A stretch of 64,000 nt of DNA from Azonexus fungiphilus. Lineage in GTDB: Bacteria; Pseudomonadota; Gammaproteobacteria; Burkholderiales; Rhodocyclaceae. Position numbers and translations under genes: made by a program. This document shows positions 47,433 to 56,038 of the stretch, in pieces. The stretch spans positions 350,119 through 414,118 of the forward strand of contig NZ_RBXP01000014.1 of the NCBI RefSeq assembly GCF_003634965.1, written 5' to 3'. Below the pieces are notes generated by a model, which worked only from the letters and a program-made list of their open reading frames with translations, was not told where the DNA came from and searched no databases. Each line of letters opens with the position of its first letter. The first letter of the stretch is position 1.

Positions 47433-47492
47433 CGCCGTTTTCTGCGTGGTTTGGGGAGGGGCAACTATACGCAAAAGCGGCGGGTTTTGCAC

Positions 47493-47520
47493 GGAAGGCT
47501 GTATGAATGTACAGCCTTCC
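47493..47520. promoter_or_regulatory. LexA-type SOS box embedded in a longer hairpin
   Basis: CTGTATGAATGTACAG (47499-47514) fits the LexA consensus CTGT-N8-ACAG. It is extended to perfect 11-bp arms (GGAAGGCTGTA / TACAGCCTTCC) with a 6-nt loop. A TATAGT (-10 candidate, minus strand) at 47464-47469 places the box upstream of the uvrA promoter. The GC extension 9 bp after the stop of the upstream minus-strand gene suggests it also acts as that gene's terminator. Confidence 0.75.
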
Positions 47521-47528
47521 GCCGCCGC

Positions 47529-48101
47529 TCAGCGCTGGCGTGGCGTGAACACTTCCTGCTCGATCAGCCAGCGGCCGTCGACCTTGCGCAACTGGAGCTG
47601 CTTGATGCCATCGTCGCGCAGCGCCTGCGAGCGATAGCGCTGCTCGAAGGTGAGCCAGGCGCGGTCGCTGCCCTCGCGGCGGATCTCCGGCTGGCCGAGG
47701 ACGAGTTCGATCTGGCCGGCGCGGCCGATGATGCGCTGGCGGGCGCTGCGCCACTGCGCCGGGCTGACCGTCTGGCCCTTGAATCCGGGATGGTAGTGCT
47801 GGAGGTAGGCGGCGACGTCGCGGCCGGCCCAGGCATCGCGCCAGCCGGCGAGGAAGGCGAGCAACTCGTCGGCTGCCGGTGCGGCAACAGGCAGCGTCGG
47901 TGCCGGGGCCGGGGCGGCGGCAGGGGCCGGCGGCGGTGCGACCGGTGCGCCTGGCGCTGCCGTTTCGACCTGCTCGAGCGGCGGCGGTGGCGGGGCGTCG
48001 AAGACCTTCGCCGCGAGCGGGCCGCAACCGGCGGCGCCGACGCTGGCCGCGATCAGTGCCGCGCTGGCGGCGCGACCGAGCTTGTGTGCCTGGCTGTCCA
48101 T
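47529..48101 (-). CDS. Cds6-like lipoprotein with NTF2-type domain
   Basis: 190 residues: lipoprotein signal ending at AAGCGPL, a long Pro/Ala linker (about 35-75) and a C-terminal NTF2/SnoaL-like domain (about 80-190, LLAFLAGWRDAWAGRDVAAYLQHYHPGFKG ... WLTFEQRYRS ... GRWLIEQEVF) as found fused to L,D-transpeptidases of the Cds6 group. No catalytic transpeptidase domain is present, so this is an isolated accessory domain, probably at the cell wall. Confidence 0.72.
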   Translation of the reverse strand: MDSQAHKLGRAASAALIAASVGAAGCGPLAAKVFDAPPPPPLEQVETAAPGAPVAPPPAPAAAPAPAPTLPVAAPAADELLAFLAGWRDAWAGRDVAAYLQHYHPGFKGQTVSPAQWRSARQRIIGRAGQIELVLGQPEIRREGSDRAWLTFEQRYRSQALRDDGIKQLQLRKVDGRWLIEQEVFTPRQR

Positions 48102-48255
48102 CGTTCTTTCTCCCTGTCGGCCCGCGCAGGGCCGGAAAATGACGTCAAGATGCCGGCAACTATACCGCAGCCGACGGCCTTTGCGCCGGCCCGGCGCCGG
48201 CGTACGGCGTGCTAAACTCGGCGCCTTCGCTGCAACGCAACACATCCCCAGATCC

Positions 48256-49458
48256 ATGTCTTCCCCCTCCGACCGCATGAGCCCCGAGGAGCGTCGCACC
48301 GGCGTTTCGCTGGCCTCCATCTTCGCCCTGCGCATGCTCGGGCTGTTCCTCATCCTGCCGGTGTTCTCGGTGCATGCGGCGCAGATTCCCGGTGGCGACA
48401 GCCTGCTCCTGGTCGGCCTGGCGCTCGGTGCCTACGGCCTGACCCAGGCGGTCTTCCAGATTCCCTTCGGGATCGCCTCCGACCGCGTCGGGCGCAAGCC
48501 GGTGATCGTCGCCGGCCTGCTCGTCTTCGCGCTCGGCAGCTTCGTCGCCGCCTGGGCGCCGGACATGCACTGGATGATCGCCGGCCGCGTGCTCCAGGGC
48601 ATGGGCGCGATCTCGGCGGCGGTGACGGCGCTGGCCGCCGACCTGACGCGCGAGGAACACCGGACCAAGGTGATGGCGATGATCGGTTCGTCGATCGGCC
48701 TGGTCTTCGCGCTGTCGCTGGTCGGCGCGCCGCTGCTCTACGGCTGGGTCGGCATGGGCGGCCTGTTCACGCTGACCGGCGTCCTCGCACTGGCCGCCAT
48801 CGGCCTGCTGCTCAAGGCCGTGCCGCCGGTGGCCGCGCCGCCGCGCCAGGCGCCGCTACCGCTGCGCGAGGTGCTGGGCAATCCCGACCTGCTCAAGCTC
48901 AACCTCGGCATCGGCACGCTGCACATGATCCAGATGGCGATGTTCGTCGTCCTGCCGCAGGCCCTGCTGCACCGCGGCGGCTTGCCGGCGGCCGCGCACT
49001 GGCAGGTGTATCTGCCGGCCGTGCTGGTCTCCTTCGCCTTCATGGTGCCGGCGATCATCGCCGCCGAGAAGAAGGACCGGATGCGTCCGGTTTTCCTCGC
49101 CGCGATCGGGTTGACCGTCATCGTCCAGCTCGGCCTGGCGCTGGCCAGCGACAGCCTGTGGCTGCTCGGCCTGTGGCTGCTGCTCTTCTTCGTCGCCTTC
49201 AACATTCTCGAGGCGACGCTGCCGTCGCTGGTCTCGCGCACCGCGCCACCCGCCGCCAAGGGCGCGGCGCTGGGCGTCTACAACACCACCCAGGCGATCG
49301 GCCTGTTCGTCGGCGGCGCGCTGGGCGGCTACATTGCGCAACATTTCGGCGATAATGCGGTGTTTTCCGCCTGCACCGCGCTCGCCCTGATCTGGCTGGC
49401 CGTTGCCGGCACGATGAAATTCCCGCGGCGCGCTGCGCCGGCGGTTCAAACTGTCTAG
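48256..49458 (+). CDS. Major facilitator superfamily transporter (YajR-like)
   Basis: About 400 residues with twelve predicted helices. The MFS A-motif is in GIASDRVGRKPVIVAGLLVF, with LGLFLILPVFSVHA in helix 1 and YNTTQAIGLFVGGALGGYIAQHFG in helix 11. Probably a drug or small-molecule exporter; substrate unknown. Starts at ATG 48256 or 48277. The ssb gene follows after 12 bp, so read-through into ssb is likely. Confidence 0.85.
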   Translation: MSSPSDRMSPEERRTGVSLASIFALRMLGLFLILPVFSVHAAQIPGGDSLLLVGLALGAYGLTQAVFQIPFGIASDRVGRKPVIVAGLLVFALGSFVAAWAPDMHWMIAGRVLQGMGAISAAVTALAADLTREEHRTKVMAMIGSSIGLVFALSLVGAPLLYGWVGMGGLFTLTGVLALAAIGLLLKAVPPVAAPPRQAPLPLREVLGNPDLLKLNLGIGTLHMIQMAMFVVLPQALLHRGGLPAAAHWQVYLPAVLVSFAFMVPAIIAAEKKDRMRPVFLAAIGLTVIVQLGLALASDSLWLLGLWLLLFFVAFNILEATLPSLVSRTAPPAAKGAALGVYNTTQAIGLFVGGALGGYIAQHFGDNAVFSACTALALIWLAVAGTMKFPRRAAPAVQTV

Positions 49459-49470
49459 GAGACGACAACG

Positions 49471-49938
49471 ATGGCCTCGGTCAACAAGGTGATTCTCGTC
49501 GGCAATCTCGGTGCCGACCCCGAAACCCGCTACACGGCGAGCGGCGATGCCGTCTGCAACATCCGCCTGGCGACGACGGAAAGCTGGAAGGACAAGAATA
49601 CCGGCGACAAGCGCGAAATCACCGAATGGCATCGCGTGGTCTTCTACCGCAAGCTCGCCGAAATCGCCGGCCAGTACCTGCGCAAGGGTTCGCAGGTCTA
49701 TCTGGAAGGGCGGATCAAGACGCGCAAGTGGCAGGACAAGGACGGCCAGGATCGCTACACCACCGAAATCGAATGCACCGAAATGCAGATGCTCGGCTCG
49801 CGCCAGGGCATGGGTGCGCCGGCTTCGCAAGGGGGCGGCGGCGGTGGTTACGACGAGCCGGCCGACTACGCGCCGGCGCCGCCGAAGAACAAGCCGAAGC
49901 CTTCCTTCGACGACCTCGGCGACGACATCCCGTTCTAA
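49471..49938 (+). CDS. ssb: Single-stranded DNA-binding protein
   Basis: 155 residues: OB-fold (about 1-110; [64 protein letters not shown]), a Gly/Pro-rich linker and the partner-binding acidic tip DDLGDDIPF. An AGGAGA ribosome-binding site precedes the ATG. It is separated from uvrA by two genes; in E. coli ssb and uvrA are directly divergent. Confidence 0.97.
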   Translation: MASVNKVILVGNLGADPETRYTASGDAVCNIRLATTESWKDKNTGDKREITEWHRVVFYRKLAEIAGQYLRKGSQVYLEGRIKTRKWQDKDGQDRYTTEIECTEMQMLGSRQGMGAPASQGGGGGGYDEPADYAPAPPKNKPKPSFDDLGDDIPF

Positions 49939-49960
49939 AAACGCCTGCGAGGCTAGCGAC

Positions 49961-50809
49961 ATGAGCAAACCGGTGACCTTCAGGATTCTCGAGGACATCG
50001 CCAAGGACTTGTCCGGCGACGAGATCACCTTTCCGACCTTTCTCGACATCACCTTCCAGGTGCGGACGGCGCTGAAGGACCCGAACCTCAACGTCGACCA
50101 GCTGGCCAAGCTGGTCGGCGCCGAGCCGCTGATGAGCACCAAGATCATCCGCATGGCCAACTCGGTGGCGCTCAATCCGTCCGGTCGCGAGATCGCCGAC
50201 GTCAAGAACGGCATCATCCGCGTCGGCATGGAGGCGGTGCGCACGGTGTCCTTTGCCGTGGCCATGGAGCAGTTGCTCAAGTCGAAGCAGATGCAGCCCT
50301 TCGAGGGCATTTCCAAGCGCCTGTGGGAGCACACCGCGCACGTCGCGGCGCTGGCCCGGGTGCTGGCGCGCAAGATCGCCAAGATCAACGGCGACGAGGC
50401 GATGTTCACCGGCCTGGTGCACGACATCGGCGTCTTCTACCTGATGTCGCGCGCCGCCGGCTTCCCGGAACTGGTCGCCGACAAGGCCGAGCTGCACGCC
50501 TTGCTGGTCGACTGGCACGACAACATCGGCCACGCGCTGCTCTCGGCGCTCGGCTCGCCGGAGTCGGTGCTGGGGGCCGTGCAGGAGCACGAGAACCCGC
50601 GCGAAATCAAGGAAATCAAGACCCTGTCCGACGTCCTCTACGTCGCCAACAAGATCGCCAACCGCAGTTCCTGCTGGCGCGATCCGGAATTCGCCTGCGC
50701 CGTCGACACCTCGGTGCTCGACAGCCTGTTCGATGCCGAAACGCTGGCCGGCATCATCGCCGAGTCCGAGGAAGAGGTCGCCTCGCTGAAGGCCGCGCTC
50801 GGCGCCTGA
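49961..50809 (+). CDS. HDOD-domain signalling protein
   Basis: 282 residues with one HDOD domain (about 20-220): ITFPTFLDITFQVRTALKDPNLNVDQLAKLVGAEPLMSTKIIRMANSVAL, GIIRVGMEAVRTVSFAVAME, LWEHTAHVAALARVLARKI and FTGLVHDIGVFYLMS. HDOD proteins are degenerate HD-hydrolase relatives acting in signalling, often with receiver or GGDEF proteins. 22 bp after ssb, same strand. Confidence 0.85.
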   Translation: MSKPVTFRILEDIAKDLSGDEITFPTFLDITFQVRTALKDPNLNVDQLAKLVGAEPLMSTKIIRMANSVALNPSGREIADVKNGIIRVGMEAVRTVSFAVAMEQLLKSKQMQPFEGISKRLWEHTAHVAALARVLARKIAKINGDEAMFTGLVHDIGVFYLMSRAAGFPELVADKAELHALLVDWHDNIGHALLSALGSPESVLGAVQEHENPREIKEIKTLSDVLYVANKIANRSSCWRDPEFACAVDTSVLDSLFDAETLAGIIAESEEEVASLKAALGA

Positions 50810-50852
50810 GCGGCCGACGGCCGGGGTCGGCCCGGCTAGGTGTTTTCCGCAA

Positions 50853-50880
50853 TTGGCCGGGGCCGGCCGGCATGGATAAT
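50853..50880 (+). promoter_or_regulatory. Weak candidate promoter for the binding-protein gene
   Basis: TTGGCC (50853-50858) and GATAAT (50875-50880) are 16 bp apart, 73 bp before the ATG at 50954. The region between them and the gene contains the 50912-50923 palindrome copy. Confidence 0.35.
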
Positions 50881-50911
50881 CGATCGGTATTGCATCGTGC
50901 CGGCCGTGTTC

Positions 50912-50923
50912 ACGGTCGACCGC
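50912..50923. repeat. Near-copy of the recurrent palindrome (ACGGTCGACCGC)
   Basis: Eleven of twelve bases match; flanked by GTTC and CGAAATCGCGGAAAAA. Lies in the 5' leader of the ABC binding-protein gene, 30 bp before its start. Confidence 0.7.
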
Positions 50924-50953
50924 CGAAATCGCGGAAAAACCCCAGGAAATCCC

Positions 50954-52078
50954 ATGGCCGCCCATTCCCGTATTGCGCGCCTCGCCGCCGCATTGTTCGC
51001 CTTCGCCGCGCTGACGCCGGCTTTTGCCGCCAAGGAACTGCTCGTCGTCCAGATCGCGCCGCTGAGCGGGCCGCAGGGCGTCACCGGTCGCGCCATCGGC
51101 GCCGGCGCCCGCCTCTATTTCGATCACGTCAATGCCGGCGGCGGCGTCAATGGCACGCCGATCCGTTTCGTCAGCCGCGACGACGGCCAGAATCCCGAAA
51201 CCACTGTCCGTCTCGTCCGCGAGAGTCTGGAGCGCGAGGCGCCGGTCGCCTTCGTCGGCAGCGTCGGCACCAACAACGTCGAGGCGCTGGTCCGCGACGG
51301 CGCCCTGGCGCGCAGCGGCACGCCGCTGGTCGGCGCCGTTTCCGGTGCCAGTTCGGTCACCGGCAAGCCGTCGATCTTCATCGTCAAGGCCGGTTACCGG
51401 GCCGAGATCGCCCGTCTCTTCCAGCAGCTCGGCCAGGTCGGCCAGAAGCGCGTCGGCCTGGTCTACCAGAAGGATGCGCTGGGCGACGACGTGCTCGCCG
51501 GCGCCGATGCCGAGGCCGGCAAGTGGGGCATCGAACTGGTCGCGCGTGCCGGCTACGAGCGCAATTCGACCAAGGTCGAAGGCGCCGTCGAGGCGATGCT
51601 GAAGGCCAACCCGGCGTCGATCTTCCTCGGTGCGACGACCCTGGCGGCCGTCGAATTCGTTCGCCAGTACCGCGAACGCGGCGGCTTCGCGACGATCTAC
51701 GGCCTCTCGATCATCGACTCGCAGGTCCTGCTCGACAAGCTCGGTCCGGAGGTCGCGCGCGGCTTCGCCTTCTCGCAGGTGGTGCCGCCGGAAAGCCGCT
51801 CGGTGCTGCCGCTGGTGCGCGAGTATGCCCGGCTGAAGGCGCAGGGCAAGCAGGCCGATCTCGGTGCCCGCTCGATGGAGGGCTTCATCGCCGCCAAGGC
51901 GCTGGTCGCGGCGCTGCGCAAGGGCGCCAGCAGCGGCCCCGAGGCCGGCAAGGCGATGGCGGCGACGCGCAAGCTCGATCTCGGCGGCTACAGCCTCGAT
52001 TTCTCGGCCAGCGACCGCACCGGCTCGAACTACGTCGATTTCGCGATGCTCGGGCGCGGCGGCCAGGTCGTCCAGTAA
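50954..52078 (+). CDS. ABC-transporter periplasmic binding protein (branched-chain amino acid/amide type)
   Basis: 374 residues with a signal peptide (about 1-25, ARLAAALFAFAALTPAFA) and a type I periplasmic-binding fold: VVQIAPLSGPQGVTGRAIGAGARLYFDHVNAGGGVNGTPI, FVGSVGTNNVEALV, VGLVYQKDALGDDVLAGADAEA. Similar proteins bind branched-chain amino acids, amides or aromatics. No permease or ATPase genes accompany it, so it may be an orphan receptor or serve a transporter coded elsewhere. Confidence 0.85.
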   Translation: MAAHSRIARLAAALFAFAALTPAFAAKELLVVQIAPLSGPQGVTGRAIGAGARLYFDHVNAGGGVNGTPIRFVSRDDGQNPETTVRLVRESLEREAPVAFVGSVGTNNVEALVRDGALARSGTPLVGAVSGASSVTGKPSIFIVKAGYRAEIARLFQQLGQVGQKRVGLVYQKDALGDDVLAGADAEAGKWGIELVARAGYERNSTKVEGAVEAMLKANPASIFLGATTLAAVEFVRQYRERGGFATIYGLSIIDSQVLLDKLGPEVARGFAFSQVVPPESRSVLPLVREYARLKAQGKQADLGARSMEGFIAAKALVAALRKGASSGPEAGKAMAATRKLDLGGYSLDFSASDRTGSNYVDFAMLGRGGQVVQ

Positions 52079-52089
52079 GCCGGCGCCGC

Positions 52090-52578
52090 CTACAGGCGGC
52101 GGATCTTCTCGAGCAGCGCCGTCGTCGATTTCTGGTGGATGAAGGGGATCGAATGGACGCTGCCGCCCCAGCCACGCACCTCGCTGCAGCCGACGATCTT
52201 GTCCACCGGCCAGTCGCCGCCCTTGACCAGAATCTCGGGGCGGCAGTCGAGGATGCGCTGGAGCGGGGTGTCCTCGTCGAACCAGGTGACCAGGCTGACG
52301 CACTCGAGCGCCGCCATCACCGCCAGGCGGTCGGCCAGGGCGTTGACCGGGCGGTCGTCGCCCTTGCCCAGGCGCTTGACCGAGGCGTCGCTGTTGAGCG
52401 CGACGACCAGGCTGGCGCCAAGCGCCGCGGCCTGCGCCAGGTAGGTGACATGGCCGCGATGCAGGATGTCGAAGCAGCCGTTGGTGAACACCAGCGGCCG
52501 GGCCAGCGCGGCGGCACTGACGGTCAACTGCCCGGGCGGGCAGATTTTGCTTTCGAAGGCAGGCGGGGCGTAATCCAT
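52090..52578 (-). CDS. rfaE2: ADP-heptose synthase, adenylyltransferase domain (RfaE2/HldE-C)
   Basis: 162 residues comprising only the nucleotidyltransferase half of HldE: LVFTNGCFDILHRGHVTYLAQAAALG, LNSDASVKRLGKGDDRPVNALADRLAVMAAL and ILVKGGDWPVDKIVG. It converts heptose-1-phosphate to ADP-heptose for LPS core. The kinase half is separate, as in Neisseria and relatives. The heptose isomerase GmhA is close by at 55409. An N-terminal leader holds a diverged ACGGTCAAC half-palindrome (encoding QLTVS). Confidence 0.93.
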   Translation of the reverse strand: MDYAPPAFESKICPPGQLTVSAAALARPLVFTNGCFDILHRGHVTYLAQAAALGASLVVALNSDASVKRLGKGDDRPVNALADRLAVMAALECVSLVTWFDEDTPLQRILDCRPEILVKGGDWPVDKIVGCSEVRGWGGSVHSIPFIHQKSTTALLEKIRRL

Positions 52579-52619
52579 GGCGGCATCGGGAATCGGCGGC
52601 GGGCCGCCATTGTACCGTG

Positions 52620-54317
52620 TCAGCGGGGTTTCCCGGATTTCGCCAGGGTGCGCCAGAGCAGGCCGGCCGGCGCGGTTTCGCCGTCGAGCACGTAGTCGAG
52701 TTCGTTGGCGTTCTGCAACGTCAGTTCAAGGCGGCGGCGAGCGGCCAGCGGGCCGGCGAGGAGCAGGTGGTCGCCGGCGGCGAGTTCGAAATCGTCGTCG
52801 GGCAGCAGGTGCAGGCGGTCGCTGCGGTCGATCAGCAGGACCAGCAGCGGCAGCTGGCGGCTGCGTTCGCTGGCATCGCAGAGGATCTGGCCGAGACGGA
52901 AGCTGCCGGCGTGCATCAGCGCCTGGCGTGCCGCCGGCGCTTCCGTGGCATTCAGGCGGATGCTCCAGACGGTCGGCGTCAGCCCGTCGCCGATGCCCTG
53001 CAGACGGTCGACCAGGCTGCGGCAGTCATTTTCGCCGGCTTTGCCCAGGCTTTCGAGAAAGCGTGCGAGCAGCGGCGTGGTCAGGATGGCGATGCTCTCG
53101 TGGGCGACGATGTGGCTCGGCACCATGGCGAATTCCGGCGCGTAGGCCTGGAACAGCGCGCTGTTGGCGGCGTGGTTCTGGCGCGTGACGACGAACAGTT
53201 CGGGCTTGAGTTCGCTGGCGGTGACGGCAATCGACAGGTTGTTCACGTCGTTGTCGCTGCCGGCGATGATGCCGACGGCGTCGGCGATGCCCGCCCGGCG
53301 CAGCGTTTCGGCCTCGGTGCCGTCGCCGGCCAGGCGGCCGTCGGCGTCGGTGGCGGTCGGGTCGACGATGCTCAGGGTGATGCCGGTGGCCTGCAGGCGC
53401 GTCGCCAGGGCCTGGCCGAAGCGGCCGTAGCCGCAGAGGATCCAGTGGCCGTGCGGCGGCCGGTGCGCCGCCGGGATCGGCGAGCCGGGCAGGCTGGTCA
53501 GCAGTTCGACCAGGCGGAAACGCTCCGGCGCGGCGATCGCCAGCGCCAGGTGGTCGGCGAAGCGGGTGAACGGATTGATGATGTGGTCGGTGCCGAACGA
53601 GGCCATGTTGGCGGCCACCGCCGGACTGCGCGCGCGGGCGATGACCGGCAGCTTGGGGGCGAGCAGGCGGACGGCGATGGCGATCACCAGGTTGGCCTGC
53701 TCGTCATTGGTCACCGCCAGCACGCCGCGGCATTTCGGGTGCTGCAGGCCGGCCAGCAGCAGGTTGTCGGGCAGGCTGGCGTCGGCGGCCAGCGCCGGGG
53801 TGTCGGTCTTGAAGTCGAGCAGGTCGAGCTCCTCGACGCGCAGTTCGTCCTTCTCGAGGACGACGAAGGCCTGGCCGCTGCGGTCGAAGTTGCGGCAGAT
53901 CAGGCTGCCCGTCTCGCCGCAGCCGCAGACCAGGTAGAACGGCGCCTTGAGGCGGCGGACGCGGCGGGCGAAGCGGCCGGCGGTGAGGGTGTTCTGGAAG
54001 CCCTTGTCCTGGAGCAGCGCGATCAGCGTGATCACCGAGTACGACCAGCCGACCACCGACAGGTAGATGCAGACGATCACCCACATCCGCTGGGCGTCCG
54101 AGAAGGCGCCCGGAATCTCGCCGAAGCCGATGGTCGTCGCCGTGTAGCTGATGAAATAGAAGGCGTGGAAGAAGGACAGCGGCGGTGCCGGGCGGCCGTC
54201 GGCGTCGACGCCGGGAACCAGCGTCAGGCCGCAGACCGAGATCGCGTAGATGACGATCAGCGCAATGATCGGCGCGCGCATGCGCCGCAGGACCAGGAAG
54301 AAGGTGCTGTTGACCAC
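52620..54317 (-). CDS. Potassium channel with two RCK (TrkA-N) domains
   Basis: 565 residues: transmembrane helix (about 13-32), pore region with selectivity filter TTIGFGE, second helix (about 80-105), then two TrkA-N/NAD-binding domains (FYLVCGCGETG near 128 and HWILCGYGRFGQALATRL near 290) and a C-terminal TrkA-C-like part. A ligand-gated K+ channel of the Kch/MthK type with unusual tandem RCKs in one chain. The DUF6394 gene is 13 bp upstream, likely cotranscribed. Confidence 0.88.
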   Translation of the reverse strand: MVNSTFFLVLRRMRAPIIALIVIYAISVCGLTLVPGVDADGRPAPPLSFFHAFYFISYTATTIGFGEIPGAFSDAQRMWVIVCIYLSVVGWSYSVITLIALLQDKGFQNTLTAGRFARRVRRLKAPFYLVCGCGETGSLICRNFDRSGQAFVVLEKDELRVEELDLLDFKTDTPALAADASLPDNLLLAGLQHPKCRGVLAVTNDEQANLVIAIAVRLLAPKLPVIARARSPAVAANMASFGTDHIINPFTRFADHLALAIAAPERFRLVELLTSLPGSPIPAAHRPPHGHWILCGYGRFGQALATRLQATGITLSIVDPTATDADGRLAGDGTEAETLRRAGIADAVGIIAGSDNDVNNLSIAVTASELKPELFVVTRQNHAANSALFQAYAPEFAMVPSHIVAHESIAILTTPLLARFLESLGKAGENDCRSLVDRLQGIGDGLTPTVWSIRLNATEAPAARQALMHAGSFRLGQILCDASERSRQLPLLVLLIDRSDRLHLLPDDDFELAAGDHLLLAGPLAARRRLELTLQNANELDYVLDGETAPAGLLWRTLAKSGKPR

Positions 54318-54330
54318 CGTCGGCTCCGCG

Positions 54331-54714
54331 TCAGCGGCGCAGCATCACGGTTTCGACGATGAGCAGGACGACCGAGACGATATTGGCGAACAGCGCGCCG
54401 CCGGACAGCGAGACGACGCTCGAGGTGACCGAGGCGGTCATGCCTTCGCCGGTGACATGGACGGCGACGGCCCAGGTGACGGCGGCGGCGATCAGCTGCA
54501 GGTCGGCGACCAGGCTGGTGGCCAGGTGGATGGCGCCGATCTGGGTGCGGTCGCCGAACTTGAGCGCGGTGGCGATCAGGCTGACCACCAGCGCCGCCGC
54601 CAGTTCATAGACGTGGTGCAGCTCGGGGCGGTCGATGTCGCCGATGAAGAAGCCGAAGTTGAGGGTCGCCGCGAGGACGATGAAGAAACCGAAAACGACT
54701 TTTTCGAGATTCAT
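54331..54714 (-). CDS. DUF6394-type four-helix membrane protein
   Basis: 127 residues, three or four transmembrane helices, beginning MNLEKVVFGFFIVLAATLNFGFFIGDID, with RPELHHVYELAAALVVSLIATALKFGDRTQIGAIHLATSLVADLQL. I know this as an uncharacterised family found beside RCK-type potassium channels; the assignment is from memory. Its 5' leader contains the perfect palindrome at 54730-54741, 16 bp upstream of the ATG, where it could interfere with or regulate translation. Confidence 0.75.
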   Translation of the reverse strand: MNLEKVVFGFFIVLAATLNFGFFIGDIDRPELHHVYELAAALVVSLIATALKFGDRTQIGAIHLATSLVADLQLIAAAVTWAVAVHVTGEGMTASVTSSVVSLSGGALFANIVSVVLLIVETVMLRR

Positions 54715-54729
54715 TTTTACCGTCCTGTC

Positions 54730-54741
54730 ACGGTCGACCGT
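54730..54741. repeat. Recurrent palindrome ACGGTCGACCGT (intergenic)
   Basis: Perfect copy between the BON-protein gene stop and the DUF6394 start; extended to TCACGGTCGACCGTCA on one side. Flanked by TTTTTACC and AAGAATCAGCG. Confidence 0.8.
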
Positions 54742-54747
54742 CAAGAA

Positions 54748-55407
54748 TCAGCGTTTTTCGACCGGCGCCGCCTGGTTGGCCGGCGCCTTGCGGGCACCCA
54801 GCGCCTGTTCGTCGAGGCGGCGGATGTCGTCGTCGGAGAGCACTTCGAGCAGGTTGACCACCTTCTTGACGCCGGCCGTGGTGCGGGCGACGCTGACCGC
54901 GACCCGCGCTTCGCGCTCGTTGACCAGGCCCATCAGATGCACGACGCCGCGGTCGGTGACGACCTTGACGTGGTTGGCCGAGATCTGGTTGCTGTCGACC
55001 AGGCGCGCCTTGACCTTGGAATCGATGAACGAGTCGTTGCTGCGCGCGCCCAGCGACGAGGCGGCGGCGATCACGGTCTCGTTGTACACCTCGCGGACGC
55101 CGTCGAGCTTGCGTGCTTCGGCTTCGATGGTGGCGCGGGCGGTTTCGTTGGGCACTTCGCCGGTGATCAGCAGGCGGCGGTTGTAGGAGGTGAAGCTGAC
55201 CCGCGAGGCGGCCTTGTACTCGGCCGGGATGCGGCCGGCGGCCTTCCATTCGGTCGATTCGTCGTCGGTCTGGGTGCCGGTCGAGCGGCGGTCGTGGATG
55301 CTCATGACGCCGACCGCGGCGCCGGCGACGACGGCCGGGAAGCAGCCCTGCAGCGTCGGGACGGCGAGGGCGATGAGGAGCAGGGAAAGGCTGAGGCGCT
55401 TGTTCAT
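54748..55407 (-). CDS. Outer-membrane lipoprotein with two BON domains (DolP-like)
   Basis: 219 residues: lipoprotein signal with lipobox LQGC, two BON domains (about 60-125 and 135-200; SRVSFTSYNRRLLITGEVPNETARATIEAEARKLDGVREVYNE and DSFIDSKVKARLVDSNQISANHVKVVTDRGVVHLMGLV) and a short basic tail. DolP/YraP supports envelope integrity. Directly downstream of the SIS-domain gene, matching the yraN-diaA-dolP arrangement of E. coli. Confidence 0.88.
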   Translation of the reverse strand: MNKRLSLSLLLIALAVPTLQGCFPAVVAGAAVGVMSIHDRRSTGTQTDDESTEWKAAGRIPAEYKAASRVSFTSYNRRLLITGEVPNETARATIEAEARKLDGVREVYNETVIAAASSLGARSNDSFIDSKVKARLVDSNQISANHVKVVTDRGVVHLMGLVNEREARVAVSVARTTAGVKKVVNLLEVLSDDDIRRLDEQALGARKAPANQAAPVEKR

Positions 55408-55408
55408 G

Positions 55409-55999
55409 TCATTCGACTCCAAGTAGCAGTGCATCGATGCCGTCGCACAGGCAGTGGATGATCAGCAGGTGGGTTTCCTGGATGCGGGCGGTGCGGTCGG
55501 CGGGGACACAGAGATTGATGTCGGCATCGCGCAGAAGTTCGCCGATTTCGCCGCCGCCCTTGCCGGTCAGGGCGATCACCGTCATGTCGTGCTCGTGGGC
55601 GGCGCGGATCGCTTCGATGACGTTGCCCGAGTTGCCCGAGGTCGAGATCGCCAGCAGCACGTCGCCGGCATGGCCGAGAGCGCGCACCTGCTTGGAGAAG
55701 ATGTGGGCGAAGCCGTAGTCGTTGCCGACCGCGGTCAGGATCGAGCTGTCGGTCGACAGCGCGACCGCCGCCAGTTCCTGGCGTTCGGCCTCGAAACGGC
55801 CGACCAGTTCGGCGGCGAAGTGCTGGGCGTCGGCGGCCGAGCCGCCGTTGCCGCAGGCCAGGATCTTGCCGCCGTTGAGCAGGCAGCCGGTCATCGTCTC
55901 GATCGCGGCGGCGATCGGCGCCGACATTGCATCGACGGCGTTGAGCTTGGTCTGGGCGCTGTCCTCGAAATGCTGGGCGACGCGGGCAATCAAATCCAT
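55409..55999 (-). CDS. gmhA: SIS-domain phosphoheptose isomerase (GmhA/DiaA-like)
   Basis: 196 residues with a SIS fold: [25 protein letters not shown] (substrate phosphate and catalytic Glu region), [33 protein letters not shown] and [17 protein letters not shown]. Could be GmhA (sedoheptulose-7-phosphate isomerase for heptose) or its non-enzymatic relative DiaA, which loads DnaA at oriC. The yraN/dolP context favours DiaA by synteny; the nearby rfaE2 favours GmhA. Confidence 0.85.
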   Translation of the reverse strand: MDLIARVAQHFEDSAQTKLNAVDAMSAPIAAAIETMTGCLLNGGKILACGNGGSAADAQHFAAELVGRFEAERQELAAVALSTDSSILTAVGNDYGFAHIFSKQVRALGHAGDVLLAISTSGNSGNVIEAIRAAHEHDMTVIALTGKGGGEIGELLRDADINLCVPADRTARIQETHLLIIHCLCDGIDALLLGVE

Positions 56000-56038
56000 G
56001 AAGCGGAATCCTGAAGAGGGACGGCCCATGATTCTACA

